Below, piece after piece: positions 45,906 to 57,900 of a DNA stretch of 64,000 nt. Under the pieces are notes generated by a model. The model was not told the origin of the DNA. It did not search any database and saw only the letters and a list, made by a program, of their open reading frames with translations. This stretch comes from Myrica gale (taxonomy: Eukaryota; Streptophyta; Magnoliopsida; Fagales; Myricaceae), in assembly GCA_963930655.1 (NCBI GenBank), contig OZ005600.1:7567501-7631500 (forward strand). Direction: 5' to 3'. Numbering within the stretch: the stretch's first letter is position 1; each line of letters begins with the position of its first letter. The position numbers were made by a program, and so were the translations under genes.

Positions 45906-47693
45906 ACAATCTACTAATTTCCAGATATATGCTAAAAATATTAGGTCGTGATGAGCGAAGAGAAAATTTTGGGTACATTCAGTTTTTTTTTTTAAAAAAA
46001 AAAACTTAGTGTAAAGCATTACTAATGAATAGAACGTGGAAGAACCGCTACTAGCTTTAGCCTACGAGAGGAAGAAAAGAGGGAGGAAAATACAACATCC
46101 TATGGGACACAAGCACTCGGGGGAAGAAGCCGACCACGTTGGTTACAGGAACTGGAAGAGGTGACATAAAATTCGGATTCTTAATTAGAAGAACCGAAAC
46201 TAAACTAATTCCAGGAAAAGAGAAACGAAGGTGGGACCGCATACGGATAACGGGGAGATCATTATGATGGTTGACCTTGTTAATCTATTGTACGATGTCA
46301 TCTAGGCTAACGCTGTACGTACGACATGCCTCCACCATGAGGCGCCACCTTCTTGAAAACAAAGAAGTGATGGTTGACCTTGTTAATTTATTGTATGAAT
46401 GGAAAAATAAAGAAGTGGAAGGTGCTAATTGCTTTTGTTGGTGGTTTTCTTTTCTGTTTTATTAGAATCTAAAACAAAACATTATTAGCAGGGATTGACC
46501 ATGTTTAAAGATTAAAATACGTACCCTCCAGTACAGAACGAGCAAGTAATATGATCCTAATTTAGAGGCCGCCTACATTCCACGTATTCAGAAGAAGAAA
46601 AAATAGCAGAGCGGACTCTAATATTGTTTGATTAATATTATCATTCAAAGAACAAATAGACTATGAGATTGTTCCATTAATTAAATCTTAATAAGGAGAA
46701 ACCAGCGTCGGTTTAAAGCTAATTTTGAGGCGTAATTTGGTGAGCGATGCTAGTAAAGTTAAAGTTGATTAGTGGTATACTAAGATTGTGTTGGTACTTT
46801 TCCTTTTTCTAGTGATCATATGAAGAATATAAAAAAGAAAGATATGTGATTACTTTTCGCTGTATAGAATGTACGTCATGCTAGACTTCCACGCATGGGA
46901 TCCTCATAACAAGTGATTTTCTCCTGCAGAATACGATACCCCCTCCCCACCGAGGTACGTACATCGTTCATGTCCAATATTCCTGATTAAATAAGCTAAA
47001 TTATCGAGGCTTGATCTAAAGGCAAAAACACCCACTCGAGTATCCAAAGAGTAATGATCTTGATCTTGAGAATCTGGTCATGTCAGTTTAGCGTTAAAGA
47101 TCTTTGAGTACCTCAATACGTGGTAAATGGAGTTAATTTCAACTATAAATGAGACACAAGTAGACTATGCCCAGCCGATGAACAGTGCATGCATTGCATG
47201 TGTTTTCAAGTTAGTGGTAATTATAGCTGTATTCTGGCCGAATCACCTTAATTACATTGTATGAATGCTGAGAGTTTACTTAGATTGAAGGGTACGAAAA
47301 ATTGACGAAGGGAAGCGCTTGTATACGAGTTATTAATTGAACAGTACTTATAGATGGTTTATAAAGCATTAACAAAAACCTCTTTTTTGCCTCAAGTTAA
47401 TGATTGACACTCAAAAGTCAGGGCTTGACACCAATCCTCTTAGGTCAATCGTCCTCCATTTATAGCTGTCAACCGACATGCCTTGGTAGTAAGCAATCAC
47501 CCCCTTATAAAACCCCGACCACATCGACTTTTATATTGCATGTCGTTTAGAGAGTCATTTCAGGCTAGAGCTGACAGTAGAGAGCAAGATGAGAGAGAGA
47601 GAAGAGGGAGAGGGGGTGGAAGAACAATATTGAATCCTATAACAATGTCATGCCGGTTGAAGATTGATGCCAGTGCTGCCATGAAGATAGTAA

Positions 47694-48111
47694 TGTAACA
47701 ACCCAAAAAAGCATTAGTCACATATGTGATTTGACTTTAAAATGACTAGTTAATGTTGCTCTTGAAGCTCTTTGGATCATTATAAAGCTCAATTCAATCT
47801 AATAAAGTCCTAATGTTAGACTTGATCATCCCTCATTCATTTCTCTTATTCTACTCCAAATGAGATTGGGGATATCACAATCTCCCTCTCCTTCCCCATT
47901 AAATCCTTGACGTCCTCGTCAAGTCCCACCAATACCACATTAGTGGTTACTAAGACCGCTCAGATACCATTGTAACGATCCAAAGAAAGCACTAACCACA
48001 AGATCATTATAAAATCAAATTCAACCTAATAAGATCTTAATATGAGACTGGATCATCTCTCATTCTTTTCTCTTTCAATCTCCCACTTGGAGTGGGAGAA
48101 AATGTATCACA
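47694..48111 (-). mobile_element. TRIM of a third family, minus orientation
   Basis: Two LTR copies (47694-47879 and 47971-48111) begin, on the minus strand, with TGTGATA and end in TTACA. Between them is a 91-base interior with a primer-binding site TGGTATCTGAGC (47958-47969) and a G-rich purine tract (47880-47897). The interior is non-coding. It is an old fossil, incomplete at one LTR, without a clear target duplication. It is the same family as 56144-56788 and the fragment at 55763-55972. Confidence 0.8.
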
Positions 48112-50849
48112 GAAAGCATCCATGGGTAGGCGAAGAATTAAAATACGTAAGGATAGCATCTAATATAGGCATCTAATATATTAAACTACAACAGCAAGTG
48201 GTCGCATTTTGTGGGTTGGATTTTGGGCATTGTCCCTAGCCCTACTCTACTGACCCGCGAAGGCTTGCTGAAACTACGGTACGGATACGTCTTCAGATGG
48301 TGCCCCCTTTGTTTCTTTAATACAAGTGATCCGGGAATTATGTGTCAGGAAACATAAGGTTCGTAACATCCTCTTTGGGACACGTCATCAAAATACTCTA
48401 GTTTCCAAAGTCTACGGAAATTTAATAACTTGCATATATAATATGCCCTTTGACTAATTTTAAGTAATGGTTTAAATATTCATTGATATATTCCTTTGAC
48501 TTTTTTTAGGTTGGTTAGTCCGATAAATTTATATATTACTATTTGAAACACAACACAATAATTAAGTAGTTTCCTTTTAAAAGTAAGATCCTTTAAGGTG
48601 GAGAAGAAATATCAAATGAAATAACAACAAAAAATCAATTTATAAGTATGGAACACTGATTTTAAATGAAAATAATTCCAGCTGATCTTATGTCCACCTT
48701 TTGTTCCCTTTAGACTTGATGCATAACTTCAATAGGCCGTGTTTTATTTTATCTAATGGGGTCCCCCTTTTTTTCAATTAATCTCTTAATTTTGAATCGA
48801 TCCTAAAACCTTTGCAGTAAATTAACTCTCTCTTATTAGATTAGCTTGCACGTTGAATATATAAATAGCGTGTAATTGACATGCATGTGTTAATCAAAGA
48901 GGCGCGCAACCATAAGGAATGGTTGACATCCTTATAATAAAACCCTGACAATGATTTTTAAAGAGGTTGACTTTATCGAATCTAGCTAGGCCTCGCCGCC
49001 TCGGTACATTGTTTGAAGTCTCGTGACACTTAATTAAAAACTAATCATTGCTTCGGTAATTAACATAATCGTACACGTGTTCCTATATTTTTCAAAAGGG
49101 AGCTTCATTTAACCTATGAACAAATGGGCAAATTTTAGTTGGATACTTCCTCTGCATTGCATACTCTCACGAAGATAACGTGAGAGATATGATGAGAGAT
49201 TTACGGGGGAGGGGGAACATTTACGGACTAAAAACACTTTGATCTATGATCCCCGAAAGAAAAAAAACTGCCTAGTTATAGTATCTTTCAAGTCAAAAAT
49301 ATGTTTTTAACTTATTATTGCCCGCGGCCGACTGTCGGGCTCATATTAATAAAGCTCTACCACAGTTGTGCAACGACATTTCGATCATAGGATCCTGTTT
49401 ACCAAAAGGCTTTGGCTTTAAGTATATACAGACTATATAGTTCACTATACACGCCAAACTTCTTATGGCCGCAGGAGTCGCATAACTGAACCAGGGAGGG
49501 TTCAAAGGTAGAGAGAGGGAGTTCATTTTTCGTACCTTCGTGGAGCTACATTATCTATTACTATCTGCTCCATCGTCTCCCGAGTCCTGAAACTGTCTCT
49601 AAGTATGAACTTTAAAGACAAACCATGTGCTGCTCTAACCACAACTGCTAATTAGTATACTTTCACGGCGTTGTGGAGTTGCGTTTCCTATTCATTTGAA
49701 CTCCACCAAGCTTCATAAGGCGTCTCATTTTTTTGTTCTGGCAAGTAATTTAAGGTCTTTCTGTCTCTTGCTTTCGAAAAAGAGATGAATTTATACCTAC
49801 CACATCATATGAATGGAAGGTTTCATCTTCCCTATTCTATATTCTTAAACCTCGGAACGAGTCCCCATATTGTAGCAGAACCTTGCACACTTTTAACTTG
49901 ATTATAAAATAATTAGTCATGATGTAGGTCGTTTATTTGGTGTCTGCATGACCTCTAGGCGCTAGCCGTCGAATCTATGTTCGTAAATTTAAAGATGGAT
50001 CTGAAGTGAAACTCATCTTTGAAGGGAAAACAATCTGTTCTTGAAATTCATAGCCCGTGGCTGGATCCCTTACCTCCATACATCTATCAGGGGACAATAT
50101 AACAGCAGGATCTCAATTGCATTTGTCTACTGACTCCCTTTTAAGGTCCCTAAGAAACTTCATAATTAGGTAGGATTAAAGCCATAGGCTTCGTTTACAT
50201 TGCTCAAGAGATGAAAGATAACCGTTACGAGAATCACTCATGTTACGGCCACTCATTCAATTCATCTCCTCTTGACAGAGTTTCGATAAGAATAGTCAAC
50301 TTATGTACCTTCATGCTTGTGTAAGCTTAGGGTTTTCGAGCCTAAGACCCTTCTGATGCTTAAAATGTTACACCTTTTCAATATAATTCAAGTGTTATGT
50401 GCACTGGGTGCGATTCTCATGGAGTATGTAGGGCCAGTGGGCTGTCAAGATTTTCCAGAGTAATATGAGACGCATGCTTTGAGTTATTACCAAATCATTG
50501 CTATACTTCAAAGGACGCATATGCGCATGGCGATCGATTTAGTCACTCAATCTGTTTTAAATATATAGTTTAAAGTGCATGAGACCGAACACAACAGTTA
50601 ATTAATCTTGTGGGATATAAAAAGAGAAACGATTCCAACAATTGAAGACATATTCGAACTTATATCTCAGTGCAAAATATTTTTTTTAAAAAAATGTTAA
50701 TAAACCATAGAAGCTCATCATCTTGGCTCAATTTTTTTTTTCTCAATTGGCACAAATGTCAAGAAGACGGCACATTCGTAGTACACTATATCGGGGGAAT
50801 AGACTGACTGCATATAATCACATTCCCACGAATTGTTCATGGATAAATT
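48112..50849. other. Gene-free stretch
   Basis: Nothing recognised beyond short AT-rich runs and unconnected short frames (49341-49526, 50718-50972). Confidence 0.35.
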
Positions 50850-51125
50850 AAGCAGAAGAAAAAGATAAATACAGTGCATAATTAAAAGATAAAGTGGAGA
50901 GAAGAGGAGAGGAGAAAGAGTAAACAAAGACAAAGATATAAGTAGTTCAGTCTCGAAGACTGAAATCCACAATAAAAGCCTTCTACAGTTGTATTGTGTA
51001 TTACGAGTTCATAAGGAATACAAGTTAAAAGTCTCTATTTATAGAGAAAATACAAAGCATGATAAGAAGAATATTCCTACATTTTAATATTAATTTTTGA
51101 AATCTTGGCGATATCTCATATTAAG
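50850..51125 (-). repeat. Copia-LTR-like relic
   Basis: On the minus strand it has the TATAAATAGAGAC box and the GGACTGAACCACTTA-like phrase (here GAGACTGAACTACTTA), plus the GTGCATAATT and GGAATATTC words seen in the LTRs of the TRIM at 9909-10974. It is a single, diverged LTR copy, probably a solo LTR. Confidence 0.6.
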
Positions 51126-52234
51126 ACTTGAAAATCAAACATATAAACATTTCCATATGGCTATTATACTATGAAATATTTTGATGTCCCACATTTCGTT
51201 TTATTTTATTTTATTTTTTTATATTTTAACAATATCCATCATGCATGTATTATTGGTTGAAATAATTCGGTAGGACAGTGGAATGTGATCACATTATTCA
51301 TACCATGTATCAGTAGAGACGATGAATAGGATGGTTAATGAATTGGGCGAACTATATGAGGAATATACCACTACACTCATGTGGAATGCTTGGCGACAAG
51401 TTTGACTGCATGGAATTTATGTTCAGGTTTCCGCTGGTGAATGCCAACATGCGAGGTGTCAAAGAGTTGGGGCAATTTCAGTGAGAATAGTACGATCAGT
51501 GTCATCAAAGAGTTGGCCATTGACCAGTAGTGGACCGAAGAGTAGAAGAACGCAAGGGCGGTGGCACCCTCTCAAGGAGACAATTAAGACGGCGCACGTA
51601 ACAAATTGTAGGTTTGGGAGACCAAACCCTGGGTTAGGAGTTAAGTACTTGGTCCCTTCCCACACACATCCAATGAAAAGATCGATCATGACTAGAGGCG
51701 TTAGTGTTTGATGAATTTCAATAGCCACAATTGCCGTGTCAACTTGTGTTACTTGGTGATCGTGAAAAGGCAAAAGCCAAAGCCACTAAATATGTCTTTC
51801 TTTCATGGCCAGTTAGGTGGTCGTGGATCCTTATCAGATTCTTCGAACATGGACATGTGCCAATTTAGACCAATCTCGATCGGATTCGTTTCTTTCGAGG
51901 CAAGAGATTCTTTTTCTTCCTACCCAAAGTAGAAAAGATATTCTTTTACCAACAGCCAATTCATTGCAGGAATAAAGGTCGGTGTTGGAGAAAGTGAGGA
52001 ATAATTATATATATAATCTTCTTTACACTAATTGGAATACCACTTTCTCGTTCAAGCAAGCATGCTAGCTGAAAATGATTTAAGACCGTAATTAAGCAAT
52101 TCAAAACCTTAAGAATTGAACTTTAGAAGACTAGGTACTGGATCATACATGACATGTTGTAAAAAAGCTACCAGTACTTCTGTGGTCGTTTTTTTTTTCT
52201 TAGCGGGGTTGTTTGTGTACAATATCCAAATGGT
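51126..52234. other. Gene-free stretch with an unexplained GC-richer patch
   Basis: At 51459-51773 a minus-strand frame of 104 codons overlaps a plus-strand frame of 76 codons. Neither shows a domain I know. It may be a fragment of something older. Confidence 0.3.
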
Positions 52235-52600
52235 GTAGTGCTCGAACATATTTTATAATATTCACAATTGAACATCTACCATTTCAAAAACGTATAGTAT
52301 AAACACTAACATCTTTTCACACAAGCTTCGATAACTTTTTACATAAATTCTAGTATTTTTTCAACAAATTTTTTTTTATCAAGTCTTCTTTTTCTAAATT
52401 TTTTATTAAAATTCAATATTTTTTATTAAATAATTTCGTCAAATCATTTCTCTCTACGTATTTTTACAAACTCCAAAAAAATCAATTTACAATCAAATAT
52501 TTTTTAAAAAATTCACCAACTTTTTTAAACACTAATAAAAACTCAAATCTACTTAAATATTCACATAACTGTCATATTTTCTAAAAATTTAAAAAAAAAA
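52235..52600. repeat. AT-rich MITE-like repeat, copy 6
   Basis: ATAATTTCGTCAAATCATTT and CAAACTCCAAAAAAATC wording, with terminal 'cgaacatattttataatatt' text, matches the family described at 22954. Confidence 0.4.
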
Positions 52601-54952
52601 TTGCAACCGAGCATCACTAATTTGAAAAATGATTGATTTTTTAAAACATGTGGTTCAAGCCCAAGCTAGATCCACACCAATGAATGCTGCCACAGGCGGA
52701 GGCAAGGGGGTGAACAAGGGCCACCGCCTCAGTTGGCTCTCCCAAAAAAAATTTTTACACCTTTTTTTTTTAACAAGGCATGCCCCCTTTAGCCCACTAA
52801 AACTCAGCCCGCCCCCCACTTCTCTTTTGATAAATTCTCGATTTTCTCTCATCTCGTTTTGAACTTTGTCTTAAATTTTATAAACTAGAGGCTAATTTTC
52901 AAATGGTTTTTGAAGGATTTCAGTGAAGTCGTGGGCTTGCAACTTATATTTTTCTCTTTTGCTTATCTATTAGTGCTTGAAATTCACGAGCTGGGTACTC
53001 ATGTTTATGTTGAAAAGCATTAAAATGAGCATATATTCAGTAAAGGGCCTATATTTACACCAGCTTGAAGAGTCTAGCTATCATTGACTAACCTTATGTT
53101 TTGACACTGTACTAGAAAGGATCAATCCTCGGGGGTTAACATCTTTCCTTTTCAATTAAGGCAGCTAAGAGAAACCCCAAAATTGCACTTCCCCAGCTCC
53201 CTTTCCCCGGATCAATGCAACCATTGGAAAGGAGGGTAGAACCTTAATGACAACGGAGTTTTACATGCGGATGTAGAATTACTTAAACAATTCAACATCC
53301 AAGGGCGCACATCTTTCACGACAATGCAGCCAACCAGTGGCCGGCCGGGTATTACCCCTGAATTATACCTCCCCCACGCACGTTGCTTATACCAAAAGCC
53401 AATACCTCATTCCGATATCACCTATTTTGTATCGATCATCGAATACCCAAAGAATTATTGTTTTAGTTGAGATTGGCGAATTCCATATATAGTAGACGAA
53501 TTTCGATCCCGACAATGTTTACATGCATATAATTAAAGCGAAGGGAACACAGATTAATGATTTTATTTTTGGAATTTTAAAGAATTTTTTTTAATCTCGA
53601 ATTACGAGATATTAATTATTCTCACTCATTCTCGAATCCAAAGAGAAAATATATGGGCGCATCCCTTATCTCTTACCACAGAGTTAGAAGCTAACCCCGG
53701 TACTTTTTTGTCCATAAAACTAGCTATGTCAACGCTTGATAAAATAAAATTCTCTACCAACGAATAAGTGAAATAAATAATGCTGAATTCGTGGAGGGAG
53801 TAGATCGATGTCGTTCTTCTCCATTACAGATCATACGAAGAGGTTAATTACAAGATTATAATACTTCTTGTTCTTATCATCCTAACGATCGAGCTAGTCA
53901 TGAGTCTCGCCCAGTGTCTATCGCATATTGGTCAACGTAAAGATTGTTGCCAAGCAAGCACTTTGTAAAACAAATTCTGTAATTTGTTTTACTTGTTTTC
54001 AGGTATTTAGCGTGCACCTAAAAATGAGACCAAAGTAAAATATTTCAAGTCAACGGAAAAAGCTATATTATTTTTCAGAAAACAAACTAAGCTCAACTTT
54101 TCCATAAACCAAAATTCTTTTTGGAACATTATAATATGTCTCATCTCTATGGGCAAAAATCAACAAATCTCCCTCAAGTTCCAAAATATTTTATTTTGCT
54201 CCATATGTTTAAAAAACATACAATTTTTGCCTTCCGGTTGATTTTGTAGTTAAACCATATGCAAGATGACCTAAATGTCTCTCAAAGACAAAATTATTAA
54301 AAATATTAAAAAATGAAATATAAATAAAAATAATTATTATTTTTAAATAAAAATTGAATTTGAAGGTTGCACATGATAGTTTTGTATTCTTCTCTTTTCA
54401 TGTCATGTGGACACTTCTCCATTAATTGGATAACGACAATTGAAAAACGGGGACCAATTTTATTGCAAAAGTGTACCTCAGTACCTTCACGTTGAAATCA
54501 GTACCACAAGGATTCAAATATTAAAATTTTGAGAAAAAAAATTCATGCCACGAGGCAGCCTATGATTGGCGCTAAGATGAAATTTAAAATTCACATGTGC
54601 ACCCTTTAGTCCGTCCGTTGGCTAACGACAATTGGATAGAGATCGATTTGTCTCTAAAAAGCACCTCATAGACCCCATAGTTGAAATCGATACATTAGGG
54701 ACTAAAATTTTAAAAGTGTAAACCACAAAGACTTTTACGGTAACTAAACATTTTTATGTAAATACGTAAATCAAAGTGTGTCAAACATCAAAAAATATTT
54801 TAAAAGAATAACCAAACACTGAAAATGAAAAAAAAAATTCTTGAAAACTTTTAGATGAAAAGATTTTTACGTAAAATAATAGTTTTACCAACAGAAAAAC
54901 GAAGCCTAAAGATGAATAAGTATCCTCCATCATTTTTTACCTAAATTGTTTA
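52601..54952. other. Gene-free stretch
   Basis: Near 52692 CAGGCGGAGGCAAGGGGGTG resembles the end of a Tip100-type hAT element, but I could not find its partner. Nothing else recognised. Confidence 0.35.
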
Positions 54953-55095
54953 ATGGCTTAATTGCTCCATTAGTCCCTGAGATTTAAGCTAATCTCAAAC
55001 TTGTCTTTGGGGTTCACTTCATCCTAGATTGGTCCTTGGTGAACTAATCTTGTCCTAGAATAGTTAATTAGTTCGTCAGCTACATAAAAAAAATG

Positions 55096-55462
55096 TCACC
55101 ACCAATCGAGATCACCCTCGTACGTGTCTAAAACATTACCAACTCTAACCCTAATTGTGGTGTCGATGTTTTCGCAAGTTGTCTCCAGTGCGCATAGACC
55201 TTTGTTCGTCGAATACCACCGTCGCTGACTCGTGAGGAACGATTCCTTTTGCCTTTCTTCGGTGGCTCGAGAGCAAGACAACTTTTTTTGTGTTAACTGG
55301 TTTTTCAAATGCAATAGATAGTCAAGATTTGTATTTGTCCAAGGACTTGGAAGGGTTGTTTTCTTGGGTTGCCTTTCGTCCATCTTGTCCTCAGCTGGGC
55401 TCTCACACCACAATCGCATAAAAGGGTTAAGCCAGAACTCCGAATGGCTCCAGTTGCTGCGA
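55096..55462 (-). pseudogene. GRF-type zinc-finger gene fragment inside the Mutator-like element
   Basis: The minus strand reads SSGLTLLCDCGVRAQLRTRW followed by TKGNPRKQPF. This is the plant GRF zinc-finger pattern CxCGxxAxxxTSWTxxNPGRRF, with Arg for Ser and a drifted NPGRRF, and the frame then stops. The downstream part stays open in a neighbouring frame (107 codons, 55096-55419). GRF fingers bind single-stranded nucleic acid and are common as short plant proteins and in mobile elements. I take this as a captured, decayed piece of such a gene. Confidence 0.55.
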
Positions 55463-55762
55463 CCACTACTTGCTTTCGCCTTTCATGATGAGGCAGCTGA
55501 CCTGTTAGAGGACATTGAAAATAGAAACAATTGTTAACAAAATTTACGATCGAATATCCCCAAATTTACAGAATGAGTTAGGGTTCATAATGTTTTGGAC
55601 GAAGGCATAATTAATTAGTTTGATTTTTGGGGAGAATGTTTTTCCAATTGATGATGCAATTTTAAAATGGGGGGTAATAAGGTTGCATTCTTTAAACAGG
55701 TGGCTTAAAATATGTGCCCTAGAATTTAATTTAATATCTTTTGGTCCAACCTAGTAAGGTCT

Positions 55763-55972
55763 CAATCTCCTCCCCTTAAATCCTTGGGAGTCCTCGTCAA
55801 GGCCCACCAAGCCCACATTGGTGGTTACTAAGATAGATTGCTCTTGAAGCTCCTTAGATCTTTATAAAGTGCAGTTCAACCTGTAAAGTCTCAATGTGTG
55901 ACTTGGCCCTTATATAACACATCTCTCATTTATTCTCTTCTCTCACTTAATGTGAGATTTGGGGTACCACAG
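55763..55972 (-). mobile_element. TRIM fragment nested in the Mutator-like element
   Basis: Shares CCTCGTCAAGGCCCACCAAG, the CCCACATTGGTGGTTACTAA phrase and the TCTCATTTATTCTCTTCTCT end with the third TRIM family. It is incomplete and lies entirely inside 54955-56083, so it inserted afterwards. Confidence 0.7.
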
Positions 55973-56143
55973 ATTTGACCACTCTAGAACAAGAAGAATT
56001 CTCCAGTGATTAGTCTAGGATGAAGTGAACCCCAAGATTGTGATAGGCTCAAACCCTAAGAACTAATGGAGCAATTAAGCCTCTTGTTTAGTACTAGAAT
56101 TTCGAGAGGACACAAAAAATATTAAATAATGCTCAAACCATAT

Positions 56144-56788
56144 TGTGATATCCCGAATTCCACATGAAGTGAGAGAAGAGAATGAATGGGAGATGGATTT
56201 TATAAGGGTCAAGTCCTACATTGGGACCTTACTAGGTTGAACTAGACTTTATAATGATCCAAGAAGCTTCAGAAGCAACCTTGACTAGTCATTTTGAAAT
56301 CAAAGCACAGATATTGCTAGTGTTTGTCCTTTGGTCATTACAAATGGTACCAAAGTGATCCTACTAACCACCAATGTGGGCTTGGTGGGCCTTGACGAGG
56401 ACGTCAAGGATTTAAGGGGGGGATTGTGATACCCCGAATTCCACATGAAATGAGAGAAAAGAATAAATGAGAGATGAGTTCTATATGGATCAAGTCTCAC
56501 GTTGAGACCTTACTAGGTTGAACTAGACTTTATAATGATCCAAGAAGTTTCAAGAGCGACCTTGACGAGGACGTCAAGAATTTAAAGGGGGTTGTGATAT
56601 CCCGAATCTCACATGGAGTGAAAGAAAAGAATGAATGGGAGATGAGTTCTATAAGGGTAAAGTCTCATATTTAGACCTTACTAGGTTGAACTTGGCTTTG
56701 TAATGATCCAAGGAGTTTTAAGAGCAACTTTGACTAGTCATTTTGAAGTCAAAGCACAGATGTAATCACTAATGCTTGTCTTTTCACA
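56144..56788 (+). mobile_element. TRIM multimer of the third family
   Basis: Three LTR copies start at 56144, 56425 and 56593, each with TGTGATA(T/C)CCCGAAT, separated by internal segments. The first internal segment (56343-56424) is only 82 bases. It has a primer-binding-site-like TGGTACCAAAG at 56345-56355 and a purine tract TTTAAGGGGGGGAT just before the next LTR. The LTR-internal-LTR-internal-LTR layout is what unequal recombination makes of TRIMs. Some units are incomplete. CATAT before and CATAC near the end could be a decayed target duplication. Old fossil, non-coding. Confidence 0.85.
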
Positions 56789-57517
56789 TACTGCCCAAAA
56801 CTGTCGAGGGAAAAAGTAAATACTTCAAAGCAAGAATCACATGATTTGTCTCTCTTTCCCAATTTAATGATGTAATTCTGTTAAGGAATTTTTGTGGAGG
56901 ATCATTACTCATATATGAGACATGTTAAAAATATTTACTATACATCTATGACCTTTTCTTAAAGAGACATTATTATCTCCTACACACGTCATTCTTAGGA
57001 TCAATACATTACATTAATTTGCGAATACGAAATAATGGAAAACCTAAATGTTACAAAAAAAAAAAGATATTTAGTATTAAAGGACAATGAGTGTGTTTCT
57101 TGGTAGTTTCGTCTTCAGAAGAAGTATTTTAAATGCCAACCATTACCCCCAGAATCTAGATGTACTTTATTATTTTCAAATAATCATATAATTTCCACAA
57201 GCTAGCTAGAGGAATTTAAAATTTTGTCTACCTACGGGAAACAATTTTAACACAAAAAAGTGGTACAAAAAGTCAAGATTATAAAGCAAAAAAAAAATAA
57301 GACTTCATTCAGAAAGTCAGCGCCTTGTAACTTCATTTTTCATTCTTTTTAAAAAGTATATAGTCCAATCCCTAAAAAAAATGTATAGTTTTTTAATAAA
57401 ACATACGACATGCTCCTAGTCATCATGTCCTGCTGAGAGCACATACCTTGTATTGTCAAATCCCTTAGGATTGGATTAAAAACTTACTTCCAAGTAATAA
57501 CAATTATATTTCAAATT
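56789..57517. other. Gene-free stretch
   Basis: AT-rich, no recognisable feature. Confidence 0.35.
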
Positions 57518-57900
57518 CGGGGCTAAACAAAACCGGATCGAAGATTGGATCGGACCACAAAATCAGACCGCATTTGCGGTCCGGTCCGGTCTTGTTTATG
57601 TAAATCCGGTCATGTCCATACCTTTTGAAACATCGGTCCGGACCGGGCCAAATTTATTAATATAAATTAAAAAATATATATTCTTAATGCAAATTATAAA
57701 CTTAAAAAGTTTATTTTTAACCTAAACTAAAACCCTACATTTTTATATGTTATTCCTCCTTCGAAATTAACCTTAAATTTTTGTAAAAAAAATTGAAACC
57801 GGTTCGGACCGCATTTGACTGGACCGGTCCTGTTCTCCATGTAAGCACAAACGGAAATCCGGTCCGACTGGAAGACCGAATTTCCGATTGTGCAGCCCTA
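57518..57900. mobile_element. hAT-type relic rich in CCGGTCCGG words
   Basis: The right end TGTGCAGCCCTA is the inverted form of the hAT start TAGGGCTGCACA. The left end (CGGGGCTAAACA) is a drifted version. Sub-terminal arms are dense in ACCGG/CCGGT words pointing inward, around an AT-rich middle. No clear 8-base duplication, no coding. Confidence 0.55.

Larger units (their letters stand above)
43114..47693. other. Gene-free, repeat-rich stretch
   Basis: Contains two copies of the AT-rich family (43484 and 45560). The phrase TTAGGGGCCGAGACAAAATTC near 44510 resembles a hAT element end. Short frames (43682-43915, 46057-46242) show nothing recognisable. Confidence 0.35.
54955..56083. mobile_element. 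Mutator-like element carrying a GRF zinc-finger fragment
   Basis: Terminal inverted repeats of about 80 bases: GGCTTAATTGCTCCATTAGT on the left, its inverted form at 56061-56081 on the right, matching on through GGGGTTCACTTCATCCTAGA. The direct repeat TTGTTTA(A/G)T flanks it (54946-54954 and 56084-56092; 8 of 9 alike), a fitting target duplication. There is no transposase. Inside, the minus strand encodes part of a GRF zinc finger, and a TRIM fragment (55763-55972) has inserted later. Confidence 0.75.

Noticed and set aside
52690-52810. CAGGCGGAGGCAAGGGGG as an hAT element
   Set aside because: Resembles a known type of end, but no second end was found, so it is mentioned only within the intergenic note.
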